Virus record (IMG/VR): IMGVR_UViG_3300020463_002394
Location: 1 to 21,622 of that record
Source of the DNA: a virus
DNA: 21,622 nt
Reading direction: 5' to 3' (one strand)
The translations under genes were made by a program, and so were the position numbers. The notes under the pieces are model-generated. The model searched no databases. It saw nothing but the letters and a program-made list of their open reading frames with translations, and was not told the DNA's origin. Positions within the stretch are counted from its first letter, which is position 1; every line of letters starts with the position of its first letter. Below, one piece after another: positions 15,648-21,622 of this stretch.

Positions 15648-16067
15648 TTATGCTACCTGAGTATCAGACAAGTCTCTGTCGCCTGCTGTTGCAGATGAGA
15701 TAGTTGCTGTTACTTTGTCAGGTGTTAATGCGTTTAATCCTCTTATAGCCGTTTGGATTGCCGCAACTGTTGTTGTTGAGCTGATCGAGTCTAGAGCATC
15801 TGCTCTTACCATGTAAGTTTGCTCTGTGTTTGAGTTACCTAGAGCACCATGACCTAAGATGTTAACACCTTGGTTCTGGATAGCTTCCATAGATAATTTA
15901 AGACCAGCCGTGTTTGCTGATGCAGTTGAATGTGTTACTTCACCATTCATTGCACTGATATAGTCCACCGTGATGAAGTCAACTCTTACACCTTCGCCCT
16001 CATGAGCTAAATTTGGTGTTTGAAAGTTGCCTGGTCCACCCGCTGGGATTGTTCCGTCGTATGCCAT
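15648..16067 (-). CDS. Probable virion structural protein, paralogue B
   Basis: A 139-residue paralogue of the gene at 15193-15624, sharing MAYDG..AGGxGNF, the VDxITVDxI segment, TAGLKLSMEA against TAGLQMARHA, and QTYMVRADALDSISSTTT against QTYVVRTDQLDSLSGTTT. The C-terminal thirds differ, so the copies have diverged in function or surface. It is first in its operon, with AGGAGG 7 or so bases before the ATG, a leader hairpin and a late-promoter-like box. A small virion protein is the best guess. Confidence 0.78.
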   Translation of the reverse strand: MAYDGTIPAGGPGNFQTPNLAHEGEGVRVDFITVDYISAMNGEVTHSTASANTAGLKLSMEAIQNQGVNILGHGALGNSNTEQTYMVRADALDSISSTTTVAAIQTAIRGLNALTPDKVTATISSATAGDRDLSDTQVA

Positions 16068-16101
16068 TTTTAATCCTCCTTTTTATCTGATTTAAATGAC
16101 T

Positions 16102-16122
16102 TTGATTCCGCTCAGGAATCAA
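16102..16122 (-). other. Leader hairpin of structural operon
   Basis: An 8-bp perfect stem (16102-16109 with 16115-16122) with a 5-base loop lies between the promoter-like box and the Shine-Dalgarno site. No T-run follows on either strand, so it is more likely an mRNA-stabilising 5' hairpin than a terminator. The rest of the 16068-16166 gap holds only the ribosome site and promoter-like box. Confidence 0.5.
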
Positions 16123-16130
16123 GTTGCAAG

Positions 16131-16138
16131 TATTTATT
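16131..16138 (-). promoter_or_regulatory. Late-promoter-like box AATAAATA
   Basis: On the minus strand AATAAATA differs by one base from the T4 late -10 consensus TATAAATA. It lies about 63 bases upstream of the first structural-like gene, a normal leader length, and past the end of the FkbM gene. Confidence 0.55.
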
Positions 16139-16166
16139 GGTAAAGTTGGTAAATTATGCGATAATA

Positions 16167-16781
16167 TTACGATTTGATCCAGATCTCATCACTTTTAGTG
16201 GTCTTTACGTACTGATACCCAAGATCATTTAAGATAGCAGTTGCCCTGCGTGTAATCACAGGACGTTTCGCCCTTTTCATTTCAATATTGATCACCGGAG
16301 AATTACGAGTGAGTGTTTCCCGGGCGCCTTCCAATAAAGGTATTTCAAATCCGTCAATATCAATCTTTACATAATCTATTTCGGTCAAATTAAAACTGTC
16401 TAATGATCTACATTCAATATCACCATCACGAGGATTTGTATCACCCACTTTATGATTCAAGTGTGTATCTGTTTTGCCTTGTTCGGCAGTGTGTTCATGA
16501 CTACTCAATGCATAAGGATGTAGGATCACATTAGGCTCATTGATGTTTCTTGAAAAACACTCTCGAAAGTTAGGGTTCGGTTCAAAGCATATCACGTTGT
16601 CGAAAATTTTAGCAAGTGGTCTGGTCCATTGTCCTATGTTGCTTCCTATATCTAATGCATTCCTATGTGAACTCACATATCTTAGACTGGCCTCTCTTTG
16701 TGCCCTTTGTCCACCCCCTGCGTCCTTCAAATACTTTGGCTCATCATGGGAGGCGTACAGCACCCAATAATTGTTGTCCAT
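16167..16781 (-). CDS. FkbM-family SAM-dependent methyltransferase
   Basis: A 204-residue Rossmann-fold methyltransferase. The SAM-binding motif is DIGSNIG at 44-50 with the acidic end of strand 2 at CFEPNP (65-70). The FkbM hallmark follows at about 126-153: a short LDSF segment, then YVKIDIDGFEIPLLEGA. The family O-methylates sugars, polyketides and other hydroxyls; the substrate here is unknown, and a glycan is plausible since a glycosyltransferase-like gene is close by. Its ATG shares a base with the stop of the upstream gene (TAATG), so translation is probably coupled. Confidence 0.9.
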   Translation of the reverse strand: MDNNYWVLYASHDEPKYLKDAGGGQRAQREASLRYVSSHRNALDIGSNIGQWTRPLAKIFDNVICFEPNPNFRECFSRNINEPNVILHPYALSSHEHTAEQGKTDTHLNHKVGDTNPRDGDIECRSLDSFNLTEIDYVKIDIDGFEIPLLEGARETLTRNSPVINIEMKRAKRPVITRRATAILNDLGYQYVKTTKSDEIWIKS

Positions 16782-17341
16782 TAAAAGTCCTTGAATTTTT
16801 TATGAATGTCAGTGTTAGGTAGTTTCGACTGCAACATCTGTTTAAGTTTGTTAACCGTTTGTGTTTGCGTACTTGAATTCAATCGGCTGTAATCAGCCAC
16901 CGCTCTTCTTACATTTTTATAGTTGGCATCAGTGATATTCAATGCTCTTTCTAATTGTGTAAGATTTTTGTAGTGATCCTCCCAACTTCTCAGATATCTT
17001 CTCAATGCCATCACGGGCACTGGCTGTCTTTGCCTCATTGCCTGTGCTTGATTTTTGTTTTTTAACTTTTTTGTTATCTCAGGATCGCCGGACACGATGG
17101 CCAACATGTTTGCAAGATCATTGTTTATCATCCTTACTTGATCAAAGGTGCCTTTCGCCATGGTTTGATCAGCGTAGGACTTCACGAATGGTAAAGTATC
17201 TTTACTTTGGCTCATGAGTGCTAATGCTAAAAAACTAAGATATATTCTCTCTGAGACCTCAGGGAAAGTAAACCTTTGCAGGTCACTAAATTTCCTTATC
17301 ACTTTGCCTTCTGATACATACTTTAAAAAAGGTGTTAACAT
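16781..17341 (-). CDS. Hypothetical helical protein
   Basis: An unrecognised 186-residue protein, basic and mostly helical, with a Gln/Arg-rich turn (NKNQAQAMRQRQPVPVMALR) near the centre and no cysteines. The start at 17341 was preferred to an in-frame ATG at 17383: the longer form would run into the divergent gene that starts at 17361, and a perfect TATAAATA box lies 5 bases before 17341. If that box is a promoter, the mRNA would be almost leaderless. Its stop overlaps the FkbM start by one base. Confidence 0.7.
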   Translation of the reverse strand: MLTPFLKYVSEGKVIRKFSDLQRFTFPEVSERIYLSFLALALMSQSKDTLPFVKSYADQTMAKGTFDQVRMINNDLANMLAIVSGDPEITKKLKNKNQAQAMRQRQPVPVMALRRYLRSWEDHYKNLTQLERALNITDANYKNVRRAVADYSRLNSSTQTQTVNKLKQMLQSKLPNTDIHKKFKDF

Positions 17342-17346
17342 ACGGG

Positions 17347-17354
17347 TATTTATA
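17347..17354 (-). promoter_or_regulatory. Perfect T4 late-promoter box TATAAATA
   Basis: An exact match to the T4 late -10 element on the minus strand, in the 19-base gap between two divergent genes. Only 5 bases separate it from the ATG at 17341, so a T4-type start site would fall at or beside the start codon. Confidence 0.5.
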
Positions 17355-17360
17355 GGGTAG

Positions 17361-18398
17361 ATGCAACGAAATTTTATTCTCACAGATCTAATGAAAACCG
17401 GTAAGCATGTGGAGGTTGATCAGTTCATCAGTTCAAACAGCCTACAAGATCAGACTTTTGACTTAGAATCAGAATACTACCGTCTTCATAACTATGATCT
17501 TGAGAGCTACGACAGGCGATTAGCGATTGTTGATGTCCGCCACGACAACTACAGGCTAAAAGACAATAAAGAGTTCAAAATAGAATTTGAAAGGAGATGT
17601 AAACTACTACATAGCCTAGGCTTTGTGTTTATATCTGCTACACCATGGGAATCTGAAGATAATATTGCACAGACCGAACTGTATCCTAGTCTAAAAATTA
17701 ATCATATTAAATGGACAGGTGGCGTATCATGGTTCTGGTCCCACATGTATCACAAACACAAAGACAAAAAATATACTTTTGATCATTCACAGAAGAAGTA
17801 TGACTTCCTGTATCTAAATAAAAATCCTAGGAGGCACAGGGTAAAGATGTTTGAAAAACTTTCAAACACAGGTACGTTACAAAAAAGTTTGTATACATAT
17901 TGGCCTGACAAAAAACTCCCAAGGGAATACGAATTACCATGGGCCCAAGAGTATCCTCGGTACGGCATGGATCAAGACATCTATGAAAGGCCATACAACG
18001 ACACTGCTTGTAGCATAGTGTCCGAAACCAATGACAACGACACAGAAATTTTCATGACTGAAAAGATTTGGAAACCAATCATAGCACAACATATTTTTAT
18101 CGTGCATGGCAATTATCTATACCTACAGCGACTACGAGAAATGGGATTCCGGACATTCAATAATTATTTTGAAGAGGTCTATGATTTAGATAGAGATCCT
18201 AATATCAGAATAAACACTATCGCTGACGTGTGCGATAGGTTAATTGATGCCCCATGGCAGGACATATATCTACAAACGAAAGCACTTAGACAATACAACT
18301 ACGATAATTTTTTTAATAAAGAAAAATTAAGCCTTGAGATCAATAAAACTTTAAACCTATTTCTTGAATTTGCTGACAGCAGTCAAATTACGTCTTGA
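17361..18398 (+). CDS. Glycosyltransferase-like protein (fucosyltransferase GT10-type motif)
   Basis: The only supported plus-strand gene, 345 residues. The segment at about 220-251 (VSETNDNDTEIFMTEKIWKP and the following IIAQHIFIVHGN) matches the donor-binding signature of alpha-1,3-fucosyltransferase-like enzymes (E-N/T...TEK-W-...-P-v-G), and MGFRTFNN..FEEVYD after it is typical of related phage proteins. The N-terminal half (residues 1-150) is less clear. The predicted role is transfer of a sugar, perhaps to host surface glycans or virion proteins; the exact donor is unknown. There is no membrane segment. A weak AGGG precedes the ATG. The gene overlaps the convergent ligase-like gene by 42 bases at its end and is 19 bases from a divergent gene at its start. 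Confidence 0.6.
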   Translation: MQRNFILTDLMKTGKHVEVDQFISSNSLQDQTFDLESEYYRLHNYDLESYDRRLAIVDVRHDNYRLKDNKEFKIEFERRCKLLHSLGFVFISATPWESEDNIAQTELYPSLKINHIKWTGGVSWFWSHMYHKHKDKKYTFDHSQKKYDFLYLNKNPRRHRVKMFEKLSNTGTLQKSLYTYWPDKKLPREYELPWAQEYPRYGMDQDIYERPYNDTACSIVSETNDNDTEIFMTEKIWKPIIAQHIFIVHGNYLYLQRLREMGFRTFNNYFEEVYDLDRDPNIRINTIADVCDRLIDAPWQDIYLQTKALRQYNYDNFFNKEKLSLEINKTLNLFLEFADSSQITS

Positions 18399-19571
18399 GA
18401 ATCCTAATCTGTCTACAAGTTTAACAGCATTGCCTGACTTATCAACAGCAACAAAACCTTCCGGTTCAGTGACTTCCAATCCACTATCTGTCTGAGAGAA
18501 TGAACCTATCGCCATTGCTTGATTCATTTTTTTCAAAACAAATGCTTTCATAGTCTGCACTGCCTTATAAAATGTTAGCATAGCCTGGAGTGGTTTCTTT
18601 GCTCTGTTAAGGAAAACAGGCATCTGTTTCATTTTGTCCTGTCTTAGTTGAAGTGCCTTCTGTGCTTTTAGGCCTGCTATCTGCTTTTGCATCCTGTCAG
18701 CATAGAATTTTCTGAATCCTTGTAGAAATTTATTTGCATCACTAGGAAGTTGTCCTTGTTTGACCATTGCATTAATATACATCTGGAACATTGGAATGAA
18801 GTCTTGGTTTTGTCCAAGCACCGCCGAAAGGTTCCTTGGCACATTGTCAAGCAGTCCCTCGAGCTTTTCAATGCCGTTGTAGAACTGTTTTGTTTCTGCG
18901 TCAGTAAACTTGGCACTGCCAGACACATCCTTATAGGTTGCATTGTCAAAGAACACATCACTGCTTTTTGTAAAAGAACTTACGTCTGCTCCACCTTGTG
19001 CGTTCATCTCGGATAGAGAGTCGCCCACATAAGTTGTATGGAATATTATTCCAACTTTTGCCCTGTCTATTTGCTTTCCTAGGTCGCCACCTTCTGGTAC
19101 AGCATAGGTAATGGTGTTTGGTGTGAAAATCAGATGTGGCTTGCCTTCGATGTTCTTCCTGGTAATGTCTTCGTCTGTAAACAATAAATCTCCTTGAACT
19201 ACACCCCCTATGTTTAATTTTTTGATATGCACAAGACATTTTAGTAACTTTTGCCCTAGCTCGTCTGTGCCGTGGTTGTTTGCTATATCTTTCTTTGTGT
19301 AATTTATTTTTGGAGACTTTGCAAACACAGACTTTGTTCCAACAAAAAATCTTCCATTATCTGGATTAGTTCCACACACAACGGCAGGAGCACCGTCCCA
19401 CTTGACAGACACACTCATAGCCTCAGAGCTGGTACCTTTCAATGTTAGCAACAGGCCCCTGAAGTAGTCCAGGACCGCCTTGCCACCTTCGTACCCATCT
19501 GTGATTACAATATCCTCGATGTGTTCTAGGTGTGTCCTTTTGAATTCTGTAAGGACATCTTCTATCAACAT
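18357..19571 (-). CDS. Covalent nucleotidyltransferase-like protein (DNA/RNA-ligase fold, KWDG motif)
   Basis: A 404-residue protein with the signature of ligase/capping-type nucleotidyltransferases: motif I K57-W-D-G60 (VKWDGAPAVV) with the lysine that would carry AMP, a FFVGTKSVF strand near 75-83, a VVQGDLLF segment at 124-131, KVGIIFHTTY at 172-181, motif IV E371-G-F-V and motif V VKLV with K384. Between 200 and 360 a long Lys/Gln-rich helical insertion separates the N-terminal motifs from IV and V. Homologues of this general type occur in marine T4-like phages, usually left as proteins of unknown function. The activity (strand sealing, end adenylation or other) cannot be read from sequence. 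A good AGAGGA ribosome site precedes the ATG. Its last 42 bases overlap the plus-strand gene. Confidence 0.72.
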   Translation of the reverse strand: MLIEDVLTEFKRTHLEHIEDIVITDGYEGGKAVLDYFRGLLLTLKGTSSEAMSVSVKWDGAPAVVCGTNPDNGRFFVGTKSVFAKSPKINYTKKDIANNHGTDELGQKLLKCLVHIKKLNIGGVVQGDLLFTDEDITRKNIEGKPHLIFTPNTITYAVPEGGDLGKQIDRAKVGIIFHTTYVGDSLSEMNAQGGADVSSFTKSSDVFFDNATYKDVSGSAKFTDAETKQFYNGIEKLEGLLDNVPRNLSAVLGQNQDFIPMFQMYINAMVKQGQLPSDANKFLQGFRKFYADRMQKQIAGLKAQKALQLRQDKMKQMPVFLNRAKKPLQAMLTFYKAVQTMKAFVLKKMNQAMAIGSFSQTDSGLEVTEPEGFVAVDKSGNAVKLVDRLGFSRRNLTAVSKFKK

Positions 19572-19573
19572 GA

Positions 19574-19873
19574 TTAGTCCTCTTTGTATTCGCCGTCTTT
19601 GATTTTAAGGACGTTTTCTTTTACGTCTCGATTCTCTTTAATACGTGCGACACCTTTGCTAAACTTAGATGCGTCCATGTTTTTGATTGCAGAGTTGAAT
19701 TTTTTCTCTAGTTTGAATGCTGTATCTTGATCAAAGTTCTCTCTAATATATGTCATTAGTCTGATCGCTGATTCAAGAATGTGTGAGGCACGGCTCTCCA
19801 CAACTTCCTCCTTGTCCCTTTTAAGGGGCATTGAACTTAATTCTTCTAATAGACTTTTTGTGTGCTTTTGCAT
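19574..19873 (-). CDS. Hypothetical small helical protein
   Basis: An unrecognised 99-residue, strongly charged and helical protein (for example RASHILESAIRLMTYIREN), with no cysteines or membrane segment. It ends 2 bases before the ligase-like gene and likely shares its transcript; the AGAGGA for that gene lies inside this one's last codons. A GTAAATA box (19880-19886) stands 6 bases before the ATG, with no Shine-Dalgarno site. Confidence 0.7.
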   Translation of the reverse strand: MQKHTKSLLEELSSMPLKRDKEEVVESRASHILESAIRLMTYIRENFDQDTAFKLEKKFNSAIKNMDASKFSKGVARIKENRDVKENVLKIKDGEYKED

Positions 19874-19923
19874 TGTAGGTATTTACACTTTATTGTAACA
19901 CAATTAAAGCAAAAGTCTAGTGG

Positions 19924-20607
19924 TTATCGCTGATCTAAGTAGTTTAACAGGTATTTTTCTAGCTCAAGATATTGTTCTGGGGCATGGTGGCTGTTAAAAT
20001 AGAATGTTTCCTTGTTAGGCATGGTGTTGTGCATGTATCTATTACCACAAAATGAGAACAGATCTATTACACTAGGGTTATTTTCAATTAATTTAATCTT
20101 TCCAAATCCATCATATTTTTCAATGTGTTCTCTGCTGAACTCATTACACATATCAAAAAACAAATGCTTTATATTTCTACTTTCTAAAAAGGCTGATAGC
20201 ATGATAATCTCTGTGAATATCTTGCTGTCATAGGTTACACTTATAGGTATACAACCATAGTAAAGATCCACAAGTTCTGCAATTTTGTCCTTGCTTACAT
20301 CATCCCTTAACTTCTGTTTTGTAGAGAATAAATGTTCTCTGTTCTGCATTGGAAACCACGGGCCATAATCTTCTTGTTTCTCTGCTATTGCGAGTTCCCA
20401 CCTATGTCTAAAAGTGATAGGTATCATAACAAAACTAGGGTTGCCGTTAACCGCTATCCATTCAATTGTGGTACGGCATGTTCTCTGAAAACTTGTTGCT
20501 ACTTTTGAAATGTTTTCTACTTTCTCACAACCTACTTCGCTGACAAACAATTTTGAAGGATTCCAACGGTGAGTAAAACTGCAACCATTTAATAATAAAG
20601 TTTTCAT
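19924..20607 (-). CDS. SGNH/GDSL-like hydrolase-fold protein
   Basis: A 227-residue protein that opens LLLNGCSFTHRW, the block I pattern of SGNH proteins with S10 as the would-be nucleophile, and ends with a block V-like segment NSHHAPEQY before a final helix. The usual Asp of the DxxH pair appears as N205 (N205-x-x-H208), so the catalytic dyad may be altered. The middle (SFQRTCRTTIEWIAVNGNPS) fits the block II-III spacing seen in phage members. SGNH enzymes hydrolyse esters, for example acetyl groups on glycans; activity here is uncertain. It lies 6 bases from the oxygenase gene. The 50-base gap downstream (19874-19923) has only the start signals of the next gene. Confidence 0.65.
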   Translation of the reverse strand: MKTLLLNGCSFTHRWNPSKLFVSEVGCEKVENISKVATSFQRTCRTTIEWIAVNGNPSFVMIPITFRHRWELAIAEKQEDYGPWFPMQNREHLFSTKQKLRDDVSKDKIAELVDLYYGCIPISVTYDSKIFTEIIMLSAFLESRNIKHLFFDMCNEFSREHIEKYDGFGKIKLIENNPSVIDLFSFCGNRYMHNTMPNKETFYFNSHHAPEQYLELEKYLLNYLDQR

Positions 20608-20613
20608 TATCTG

Positions 20614-21471
20614 TTACCAGATTAATTTATGTTTTGAATTTTTATCTGTGCTTTCTATAAATTTCCAGGTCTTGTCTGTAGTTCTACCTGTGAATTGCAA
20701 GATATATCTAGTATCCCACCCAAGATTTGCTGTGCCATGTGGAAAGTCTTGCCAATGCCAACTGATAACATCACCTGCTTTCCAATGTGTGTGTACCGCT
20801 GTGCCTTGGTGCCAAATTTGACCCATGCTCCAATCATTTAGAAATACCACAAACCTGTGTACTTTCTTTGGGTCGACATCGTAGTCCATTTCTTGGAACG
20901 TGTTTTGCCTGTCTAACCTCGCGGCAAAGTTGTCCATGTGCATATGTAACAGTTGTCCGCATACTTGACTGTGTAATTTTAATTCATAATCGTAAAGACC
21001 AAGCAGGCCTTCTGCCAACGACACTGCTTTAGGATCAGTAAACATATTTGCTCTGCCATATATCTTTCCCTCAGGGTCTCCACCTGATCTCACTATGTCA
21101 TATACTTCTTGGTCTATACCATAGTTCTCCCCAACACTTTTATTCCTTGTTGCCCAATGCACTGCGTTGTCCTGTGCTTTGTCGCCGTAAGTATCTATAA
21201 AGTAATTACAGTCCATATCAATGTTGCCATGAAACATCAACACATCCTCTATGTTGTCTTTCTTGCTCCAGTCAAAATGATATGCTCCTCTATCTAAAGC
21301 TCTCTTTTTTTCAAAGTCCCAACGACTTTTGCCATACTCTAACTTCTTACCAGTCTTGATTGCGTTTACTTCTGTGTGTGCCTTAAGATTTTTAATTGCT
21401 TGATCAGAGTCTTGCAAATCCTCATCAATTTTCTTTAAAACATTTTTTGAATAGTCGTTGCTATGTTCCAT
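20614..21471 (-). CDS. 2-oxoglutarate/Fe(II)-dependent oxygenase
   Basis: A 285-residue protein with a double-stranded beta-helix core. The iron triad is H178-x-D180 (MHMDNFA) and H245 (FPHGTAN), and R255 ten residues later (WDTRYILQFTG) would bind 2-oxoglutarate. It sits in a context of prolyl-4-hydroxylase-like patterns (RFVVFLNDW, then THWKAGDVISWHW). Such enzymes hydroxylate proteins, nucleotides or small molecules and are widespread in marine T4-like phages; the target is unknown. The N-terminal 110 residues are charged and not assigned. The ATG at 21471 lacks a Shine-Dalgarno site and lies 5 bases after a TTAAATA box in the duplicated intergenic module. Confidence 0.85.
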   Translation of the reverse strand: MEHSNDYSKNVLKKIDEDLQDSDQAIKNLKAHTEVNAIKTGKKLEYGKSRWDFEKKRALDRGAYHFDWSKKDNIEDVLMFHGNIDMDCNYFIDTYGDKAQDNAVHWATRNKSVGENYGIDQEVYDIVRSGGDPEGKIYGRANMFTDPKAVSLAEGLLGLYDYELKLHSQVCGQLLHMHMDNFAARLDRQNTFQEMDYDVDPKKVHRFVVFLNDWSMGQIWHQGTAVHTHWKAGDVISWHWQDFPHGTANLGWDTRYILQFTGRTTDKTWKFIESTDKNSKHKLIW

Positions 21472-21474
21472 AAC

Positions 21475-21484
21475 GATATTTAAG
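21475..21484 (-). promoter_or_regulatory. Late-promoter-like box CTTAAATATC (second copy)
   Basis: Identical ten bases to 14561-14570 on the minus strand, again directly downstream of a GGGCG-stem terminator. Here it is only a few bases before the oxygenase ATG. Confidence 0.5.
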
Positions 21485-21490
21485 TCATAG

Positions 21491-21523
21491 AAAAAGGGCG
21501 AACAAATTAATAGCCGCCCTTTT
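21491..21523 (-). terminator. Rho-independent terminator, probably bidirectional
   Basis: A 9-bp perfect stem (21492-21500 with 21515-21523, core AAAAGGGCG/CGCCCTTTT) with a 14-base loop, with T-runs on both strands. It begins 13 bases after the stop of the partial gene at the right edge and matches the terminator at 14574-14611 in core and flank. Confidence 0.85.
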
Positions 21524-21535
21524 AATAATTAATTA

Positions 21536-21622
21536 TTATGCGTATGCTTCCATCAACTTCTGGCTTTCTGGTAGTGTGCCAGTTTTAGATGAAGTGATCG
21601 CAAATAAATCTTTTCTGAATTC
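21536..21622 (-). CDS. C-terminal end of an unidentified protein (partial, 5' end outside window)
   Basis: The last 28 codons of a gene entering from the right edge, ending SQKLMEAYA and a TAA at 21536-21538, followed closely by a strong terminator. The segment (RKDLFAITSSKTGTLPE) has no membrane or catalytic features, and the protein cannot be identified from it. The ending and terminator arrangement parallels the structural-like gene that ends at 14628. Confidence 0.6.
   Translation of the reverse strand, partial: EFRKDLFAITSSKTGTLPESQKLMEAYA

Noticed and set aside
17342-17383. Longer start for the 16781-17341 gene
   Set aside because: It would overlap the divergent gene at 17361 and cross a perfect TATAAATA box; the ATG at 17341 avoids both.
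1-21622. Prophage or integrated island, CRISPR array, tRNA or rRNA genes
   Set aside because: No integrase, attachment repeat, regularly spaced repeat or tRNA-like cloverleaf was seen; the gaps are too short for most of these.

Overview
This window looks like part of a lytic, T4-like marine myovirus genome whose host is a heterotrophic proteobacterium. It is AT-rich and packed with genes: gaps are mostly under 40 bases and many genes overlap. All but one of the supported genes lie on the minus strand. The phage call rests on an NrdA/NrdB pair, a beta-helix tail-spike-like protein, a RecB/Cas4-like nuclease, a KWDG nucleotidyltransferase-like protein of the kind found in marine T4-like phages, tandem structural-looking paralogues, and TATAAATA-like boxes resembling T4 late promoters. 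No terminase, major capsid protein, integrase, tRNA or rRNA gene is visible, so the T4-like label is an inference.

Layout, read by coordinate. (1) 1-4456: class Ia ribonucleotide reductase genes nrdA and nrdB are followed, 12 bases later on the same strand, by a gene for the cytochrome b subunit of a bc1 complex, cut by the window edge just after its PEWY motif. This is the most striking content. The gene is of the respiratory bc1 type, not the split photosynthetic b6f type, which argues against a cyanobacterial host. (2) 4457-4597: AT-rich intergenic stretch with an exact 13-bp inverted repeat and a hairpin. (3) 4598-10340: a tail spike, then three radical SAM enzymes (two with an N-terminal twitch/SPASM-like cysteine set, one with a C-terminal SPASM) interleaved with a PD-(D/E)XK nuclease. 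(4) 10378-14545: a run of mostly unrecognised proteins, including an acidic protein, a nitroreductase-like protein and a small membrane-anchored coiled-coil protein. (5) 14574-16138: an operon of three structural-looking proteins, two of them paralogous, with strong Shine-Dalgarno sites, an upstream late-promoter-like box and a strong terminator. (6) 16167-21471: FkbM methyltransferase, the single plus-strand gene (a fucosyltransferase-like glycosyltransferase), the ligase-like KWDG protein, an SGNH-like protein and a 2-oxoglutarate/Fe(II) oxygenase. (7) The right edge holds a second terminator-promoter module like the one at 14561-14611, then the tail end of another gene.

How the genes may work together. 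NrdAB makes dNTPs for phage replication. Placing cytochrome b directly behind it suggests the phage also supports host respiration, and so ATP and reductant supply, during the same period; this parallels psbA in cyanophages and is an inference. The FkbM, glycosyltransferase, SGNH and oxygenase genes suggest chemical tailoring of glycans, proteins or small molecules, with targets unknown. Many starts lack a Shine-Dalgarno site and instead have a TAAATA-like box 5-7 bases upstream, a regulatory feature worth checking.
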